DNA from: Oscillospiraceae bacterium
GTDB lineage: Bacteria > Bacillota > Clostridia > Oscillospirales > Acutalibacteraceae
Direction: 5' to 3'
Assembly (NCBI GenBank): GCA_009783605.1
Contig: WRDE01000047.1
Coordinates: forward strand, 1 to 9,969
DNA: 9,969 bases
The translations under genes were made by a program, and so were the position numbers. The notes under the pieces are model-generated. The model made no database searches. It saw only the letters and a list, made by a program, of their open reading frames with translations, and was not told the DNA's origin. Below are positions 5,843 to 9,969 of this stretch, one piece after another; the stretch's first letter is position 1; every line of letters begins with the position of its first letter.

Positions 5843-6808
5843 ATGAAAAAGCTCATTATCCTGTTGATTGTTGTTTTACTGCCGCTTGCCGGCTGCGCAG
5901 GTCATGACGATCCGGCGGATCAGCCCAAAGAGAAGATGTCGATAGCGGTGATTGCGGGCCCTTCCGGCGTCGGCATGGCCAATTTGATGCATAAAAACGA
6001 GGCCGGCGCCGCTTGTGAGTATACCTTTACCGTCTGCACCGGTCCCGACGAAGCGGCGGCCATGATCGTCAGCGGCGAAGCGGATGCCGCCGCCGTACCC
6101 TCCAATCTCGCCGCGGTTCTTTACCAAAAAACCAATAAAGCGCTTCAGCTGCTCGCGGCTGGTACCAAAGGGGTATTGTATCTGTTGGAAAATGGCGATA
6201 CGATCGACGCGCTCACCGATTTGCGGGGAAAAACCGTGTCTTCCATCGGCGAGGGGGCAAACCCGGAATATATCCTGCGGTATCTGCTCACCCAAAACGG
6301 GCTGGACCCGGACCGTGACGTCACGTTGAATTTCGTCTCCGGGACCGATGAGTTGACCGCTCTCCTGCTCGATGGCGCCGCAGAAATCGCTTTGGTGCCG
6401 GAACCGGTGGTCAGTGTCGTCCGTTCAAAAAACCCGGATCTGCGGGTAGCTGTCAGCATCGGCGACGCATGGGACGCATTAGACGCCGGGCCGCTGCTGA
6501 TGACCGGTATCATCGCCCGTCAGGAATATATTGATCAGCATCCCCAGGCGATTTATATGTTCCTGAAAGAATATCAGGAATCGGTGGACAGCGCGGCAGA
6601 CAGTCATACCGCGGAGTATTGCGAAAAATACGGTATTATCCCCACCGCTGCCCTCGCCGCCGCCGCCATCCCCCGCTGTAATGTCGCGTATATTGACGGC
6701 CCGGAGATGAAGGCGCAGATTCAGGGATATCTGCAGGTGCTCTTTGACGCGGATCCCAAAGCGGTGGGCGGCGGGATGCCGGACGACGGATTTTACTATT
6801 TGAAATGA
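5843..6808 (+). CDS. ABC importer substrate-binding lipoprotein (NMT1/SsuA/ThiY-like)
   Basis: Captures a small solute outside the cell and delivers it to the permease. A short signal peptide ends in the lipobox LAGC with the lipidated Cys at residue 18. The mature 300-residue body has the two-lobed periplasmic-binding-protein-type pattern of the nitrate/sulfonate/taurine and hydroxymethylpyrimidine group. Landmarks are SGEADAAAVPSNLAAVLYQK (about 72-91), DLRGKTVSSIGEGANPEYIL with the family's LRGK element (about 126-145), and ALLLDGAAEIALVPEPVVS (173-191). The ribosome site GGAGAGG is close to the ATG. Its stop TGA overlaps the permease ATG (ATGA at 6805-6808), so the two are translationally coupled. 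Substrate specificity cannot be told from the sequence; no thiamine, sulfur or nitrogen gene is nearby. Confidence 0.88.
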   Translation: MKKLIILLIVVLLPLAGCAGHDDPADQPKEKMSIAVIAGPSGVGMANLMHKNEAGAACEYTFTVCTGPDEAAAMIVSGEADAAAVPSNLAAVLYQKTNKALQLLAAGTKGVLYLLENGDTIDALTDLRGKTVSSIGEGANPEYILRYLLTQNGLDPDRDVTLNFVSGTDELTALLLDGAAEIALVPEPVVSVVRSKNPDLRVAVSIGDAWDALDAGPLLMTGIIARQEYIDQHPQAIYMFLKEYQESVDSAADSHTAEYCEKYGIIPTAALAAAAIPRCNVAYIDGPEMKAQIQGYLQVLFDADPKAVGGGMPDDGFYYLK

Positions 6809-7584
6809 AAAAACTATATACGAAACTAAATACTCGCCGGGAAAAATGGCTGGCCGCAATCGGCGCCGGCCTTTTTTGGCTTGCCCTATGGCAGCTGGCG
6901 GCGGTTTTGGCCGATCAGGAGCTGTTGATCCCGGCGCCGGCCGTGACCGCCCGGATATTGTGGGCGCAGCTGGCGCTGCCCTCCTTTTGGCACGCTGTCG
7001 CCGGTTCGGTGTTCCGGGTAATCGCCGGTTTTTTCTGCGCCGTCATAGCCGGCTGCCTGCTGGCGGTGCTGACGGCGCGGTTCCGGTTGGCGCGGGTACT
7101 CTTGTCCCCGGCGCTGCAGGTCGTGCGCGCGGTGCCGGTGGCGTCCTTCATACTGCTGGCCTATGTCTGGTTCAGCGCCGATGCGCTGCCGGTCTTTATC
7201 TCTTTTTTAATGGTGCTGCCGTTGATCTGGGCCAATGTGGAGCAGGGCATTCACCGGACCGACAGGAAATTGTTGGAGATGAGCGCGGTATACCGCCTGA
7301 GCCGGCGCCGAATCTGGCTGCATATCCGGATCCCATCGGTGATGCCCTACCTGCTGGCCGCCTGCACCACCGGTCTGGGCTTCGCCTGGAAAGCCGCCGT
7401 CGCCGCCGAGATTCTGCGCAACCCGGTCAACGCCATCGGCCGGCTGCTCTGGCGGGCCAAGGCGACATATGACCAGCCGGAGGTATTCGCCTATACCGCC
7501 GTAGTGGTGGTGCTGAGCATCCTGTTAGAACGACTGCTGCTGGCCGCCGTCCGGCGGTTGGGGCCGCGGTTCGGCGAGACATAG
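6805..7584 (+). CDS. ABC importer permease (SsuC/TauC-like)
   Basis: A 259-aa inner membrane subunit forming the translocation channel, probably as a homodimer. About six hydrophobic segments can be followed: near 15-36, 66-90, 98-122, 126-145, 181-203 and 228-248. The cytoplasmic coupling loop that docks on the ATPase is present around residues 158-177 (EMSAVYRLSRRRIWLHIRIP), a recognisable version of the EAA motif followed by PSVMPYLLAACTTGLGFAWK. Length is typical for the family. The start codon overlaps the lipoprotein stop, and no separate strong ribosome site is needed. Confidence 0.9.
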   Translation: MKKLYTKLNTRREKWLAAIGAGLFWLALWQLAAVLADQELLIPAPAVTARILWAQLALPSFWHAVAGSVFRVIAGFFCAVIAGCLLAVLTARFRLARVLLSPALQVVRAVPVASFILLAYVWFSADALPVFISFLMVLPLIWANVEQGIHRTDRKLLEMSAVYRLSRRRIWLHIRIPSVMPYLLAACTTGLGFAWKAAVAAEILRNPVNAIGRLLWRAKATYDQPEVFAYTAVVVVLSILLERLLLAAVRRLGPRFGET

Positions 7585-7701
7585 CGGTTTGACTTTTGGT
7601 GTGTTATGTGAAAATAAATAATACGGTCAACCCGCGCGGATAGAATCCAGAAAGAATAAAGCACACGTTTTATCAAATTGCTATAGAAGGAGGTGACCGC
7701 C
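7585..7701 (+). other. Gap inside the ABC operon
   Basis: 117 nt between permease and ATPase, AT-richer than the flanking genes. A TTGACT at 7589-7594 resembles a -35 box, but no good -10 follows at the right distance. I see no hairpin terminator and no ORF. It may hold a weak internal promoter or be scar sequence. Confidence 0.4.
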
Positions 7702-8316
7702 ATGCCGCTGGGGATTGAGGGGGTAAGTTTTGGTTATATTGACAACAGCGGGACCCACCGCGGGATATTCGATAATCTCACCCTCGAACTGCCGGATACC
7801 GGCGCTTTCTGGCTGCCCGGCCCCTCCGGCTGCGGCAAAACCACCCTGCTGCGGCTGATCGCCGGGCTGGAACAGCCCCGGAGCGGAAGGATAACAAAGC
7901 CGGCCCATTGGCGGACCGGCATGGTATTTCAAGAGGACCGGCTGCTGCCCTGGCATACCCTGAGCGGCAATGTCCGGGTGGTATTGCCGCAGCCCGACCG
8001 TTCCACCGCGGCACAAACTGCCGCCGAACAAGCTGTCGCGGCGCTGGATCTGGCCGGATTGCCGCCCGACGCCGCCGGGCTGTATCCCGCGGCCTGCAGC
8101 GGCGGGATGAAACGCCGGGCCGCCATCGCCCGGGCATTGGTGAACGACCCGGAGCTGCTGCTGTTGGACGAGCCGTTCACCGGATTGGATCAGGACGCGG
8201 TAAAAAAAATCGCCGCCCATCTGCGGCAACGCAGCCAGCGGCGGTTGATCGTGTTGGTCACGCATAAAATAGAGGAAGCGGAAGCGATGGGGGCGGAAAA
8301 AATGGAAATATTTTGA
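7702..8316 (+). CDS. ABC importer ATPase (SsuB/TauB-like)
   Basis: Hydrolyses ATP to drive the importer. Walker A GPSGCGKTT is at residues 40-48, the Q-loop Q77 in MVFQEDRLLPW, the signature CSGGM at 132-136, Walker B LLLLDEP with D156/E157, and the switch His H188 in VTHK. The signature starts with Cys in place of Leu, and the SGGM form is usual in the sulfonate/taurine group. At 204 aa it is shorter than the usual 240-260 but contains every catalytic motif; the missing part is the C-terminal extension. The ATG at 7702 is chosen because AAGGAGG (7687-7693) is 8 nt upstream; a GTG at 7693 lies inside that site. It is separated from the permease by 117 nt, unlike the tightly coupled first two genes. 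Confidence 0.93.
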   Translation: MPLGIEGVSFGYIDNSGTHRGIFDNLTLELPDTGAFWLPGPSGCGKTTLLRLIAGLEQPRSGRITKPAHWRTGMVFQEDRLLPWHTLSGNVRVVLPQPDRSTAAQTAAEQAVAALDLAGLPPDAAGLYPAACSGGMKRRAAIARALVNDPELLLLDEPFTGLDQDAVKKIAAHLRQRSQRRLIVLVTHKIEEAEAMGAEKMEIF

Positions 8317-8348
8317 AACTGATCATCGAGTGAACAACATCTTGCCAA

Positions 8349-8684
8349 TTACCGATACCGCTCAACAATCTCCACCAAACGATTCAAAAATGTCTCTTCG
8401 CCGATGGTGTTGATCTTAAAAAATACCGCCTGGCTCCCGCCGGAGGTAATCGCTGAGATGAACAGCTCTCCGCCGTTTCCGATCAAGGTTACATTCAGGC
8501 TGACACGGTTGCTTCCCGCCATACTGTACCGCTCATACACCCGCACGGCACAGCGGATACCGTTGGCCATATAATCACTTTGATCCTCCATTTTTGCCGA
8601 TATGCTCCCGCCTATGATGCCACTGTGGATGGCATTCAGAACCGCATCGAAATCGCTTTGGAAGCTGCATTCATATTTCGCCAT
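8349..8684 (-). CDS. DUF6054-like small protein
   Basis: A 111-aa protein beginning MAKYECSFQSDFDAVLNAIH. It has an internal VRVYERYS segment and near the C-terminus AITSGGSQAVFFKINT, features I associate with the DUF6054 family; the function is unknown. No signal peptide or membrane helix is seen, so it should be cytoplasmic. The start ATG at 8684 is preceded by GGAGGAG about 5-6 nt away; an upstream ATG at 8729 overlaps the ftsK stop, has no ribosome site and would add 15 unrelated residues. It lies 41 nt after the ftsK-type gene and may be cotranscribed with it. It converges with the ABC ATPase gene (32 nt between stops) with no visible terminator. Confidence 0.8.
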   Translation of the reverse strand: MAKYECSFQSDFDAVLNAIHSGIIGGSISAKMEDQSDYMANGIRCAVRVYERYSMAGSNRVSLNVTLIGNGGELFISAITSGGSQAVFFKINTIGEETFLNRLVEIVERYR

Positions 8685-8725
8685 ATAGTCTCCTCCATGT
8701 AAATATAGCTCACTATAATGAGGCA

Positions 8726-9969
8726 TCACTCATTCATATTCATCTCTAACCACTGCTGCCAGCTGATCAGCACCTTCCGGGGTTTGCTCCCTTCGTGGGG
8801 TCCGACGACGCCTTTTTGCTCCATCATATCGATCAGCCGGCCGGCCCGGGCATAGCCCACCTTGAATCGGCGCTGGATCCCCGAAACCGACGCCTCACTG
8901 CCGGCGATGACAAATTCACAGGCCTGATTCAGCAGCTCGTCCGTTTCGCCGTCCGGATCCTCGGTCTCGGCCACCGTCCTTTTGCCTTTGACTGTCCGGG
9001 CGGCCTGTTCCTCGATCTCCTGCATGATCCCCTCATCGTAGTCGCTCTCTTCGGTTTTGAGGTGCTCCACCACCCGGGCGACCTCTTTTTCGCTGACAAA
9101 ACAGCCCTGGATCCGGGTGGGCTTGTGTCCCATCGGCGCAAACAGCATATCGCCTTTGGCCAGCAGCTTATCGGCGCCGCCGCTGTCGAGGATGGTGCGG
9201 GAGTCGACCTGAGACGCCACCGTCAGCGCCAGCCGGGAGGGGAAATTCGCCTTGATCACGCCGGTGATAACGTCCACTGACGGCCGCTGGGTGGCGATCA
9301 CCAAATGAATCCCGGCCGCCCGCCCTTTCTGTGCCAGCCGGCAGACCGAATCCTCCACCTCCGAAGCGGCAGTCATCATCAAATCGGCGAATTCGTCGAT
9401 GACGATCACGATTTTCGGCATTGACGCGAGATCGTAGTTTTTCACGGCTTTTTGATTATAGGAATCAAAATCCTTGGCGTGATTTTCTTTGAACAGCGTA
9501 TACCGCTCCTCCATCTCATTGACCGCCCAGCCAAGCGCGCCGGCCGCTTTCCGCGCATCGGTGACCACCGGCACTAACAGATGGGGGATACCGTTGTAGA
9601 CATTGAATTCCACCTGCTTGGGATCGACTAAAAGCAGCCGCACATCCTCCGGCGACGATTTGTATAAGATGCTTTGGATCATCGAGTTGGTACAGACCGA
9701 TTTGCCGGAATTGGTGGTGCCGGCGATCAGCAGGTGAGGCATATCGGCCAGATCGGTCAGGATGATTTTGCCGGCGATATCCCGGCCGATGGCTACCGTC
9801 AGTTTTGAACGGGCCATTGAAAATTCCGCCGAGTCGATCATCTCCCGCAGGCTGACGATGCTGCGGACCTTGTTCGGCACCTCGATACCCACCGCCGCCT
9901 TGTTCGGGATCGGGGCTTCGATCCGGACGCCGGAGGTGGCCAGCCGCATGGTGATGTCGTCGGCGAGGG
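8726..9969 (-). CDS. FtsK/SpoIIIE DNA translocase, C-terminal part (5' end outside window)
   Basis: Pumps double-stranded DNA through the division or sporulation septum as an ATP-driven hexamer. 413 residues are in the window, and the frame is still open at the right edge (peptide LADDIT precedes the first Met), so the N-terminal membrane domain and linker lie beyond it. Seen here are the RIEAPIPNK segment, Walker A GTTNSGKS (about 83-90 of the visible part), VDPKQVEFNVYNGIPHLL, Walker B IVIVIDEFAD, the ATQRPSVDVITG motif, and the C-terminal winged-helix gamma domain (from about ELLNQACEFVIAG to RKVLISWQQW) that reads polarity sequences. All core motifs are intact. Whether it is the cell-division FtsK or the sporulation SpoIIIE cannot be settled from this part. 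Confidence 0.95.
   Translation of the reverse strand, partial: LADDITMRLATSGVRIEAPIPNKAAVGIEVPNKVRSIVSLREMIDSAEFSMARSKLTVAIGRDIAGKIILTDLADMPHLLIAGTTNSGKSVCTNSMIQSILYKSSPEDVRLLLVDPKQVEFNVYNGIPHLLVPVVTDARKAAGALGWAVNEMEERYTLFKENHAKDFDSYNQKAVKNYDLASMPKIVIVIDEFADLMMTAASEVEDSVCRLAQKGRAAGIHLVIATQRPSVDVITGVIKANFPSRLALTVASQVDSRTILDSGGADKLLAKGDMLFAPMGHKPTRIQGCFVSEKEVARVVEHLKTEESDYDEGIMQEIEEQAARTVKGKRTVAETEDPDGETDELLNQACEFVIAGSEASVSGIQRRFKVGYARAGRLIDMMEQKGVVGPHEGSKPRKVLISWQQWLEMNMNE

Noticed and set aside
7693..7704. GTG at 7693 as ATPase start
   Set aside because: It lies within the AAGGAGGTGA ribosome site; the ATG at 7702 has correct spacing.
1..9969. CRISPR array, tRNA or rRNA genes, transposases, phage or defence genes
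   Set aside because: No direct-repeat array, cloverleaf, rRNA stretch or matching protein motif was seen on either strand.

Overview
The window looks like chromosomal DNA of a GC-rich anaerobic Bacillota, most likely a clostridial (Oscillospiraceae/Ruminococcaceae-like) species. The reasons are a T-box riboswitch, strong AGGAGG-type ribosome sites, a Clostridia-type threonyl-tRNA synthetase, a SpoIIIE/FtsK translocase followed by a DUF6054-type gene, and a sortase-type cell-wall anchor. Taxonomy is inferred from gene content, not from a marker search.

Layout, left to right. (1) 3-143, + strand: the last 46 codons of a surface protein ending in a sortase-type anchor. (2) 144-353: a promoter-like sequence, a strongly folding segment that may encode a small RNA, and a near-perfect terminator able to serve both strands. 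(3) 354-4540, - strand: one operon read right to left. A consensus promoter (TTGACA, 17 nt, TATACT) is followed by a T-box leader with ACC (Thr) specifier candidates, an iron-dependent alcohol dehydrogenase, a GNAT acetyltransferase, threonyl-tRNA synthetase (thrS) and a tiny ribbon-helix-helix gene broken by a TGA. The GNAT and thrS frames are continuous with no stop between them, yet thrS keeps its own ribosome site, so the locus may make a fusion, a free ThrRS, or both. (4) 4595-5652, - strand: a single-pass membrane protein of unknown function with a Thr/Pro/Glu-rich stalk and an acidic cytoplasmic tail. (5) 5789-8316, + strand: an ABC importer of the nitrate/sulfonate/taurine/pyrimidine-precursor type, made of a lipoprotein, a permease and an ATPase; the substrate cannot be read from sequence. 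(6) 8349-9969, - strand: a DUF6054-like small protein downstream of the C-terminal two-thirds or less of an FtsK/SpoIIIE DNA translocase that runs off the right edge.

How it works together: uncharged tRNA-Thr should stabilise the T-box antiterminator and raise expression of the whole dehydrogenase-GNAT-thrS operon, which places a redox enzyme and an acetyltransferase under threonine starvation control. I see no CRISPR array, tRNA, rRNA, transposase or phage gene. The most unusual items are the GNAT-ThrRS frame fusion, the dehydrogenase placed between the T-box and thrS, and the folded segment at 176-298.
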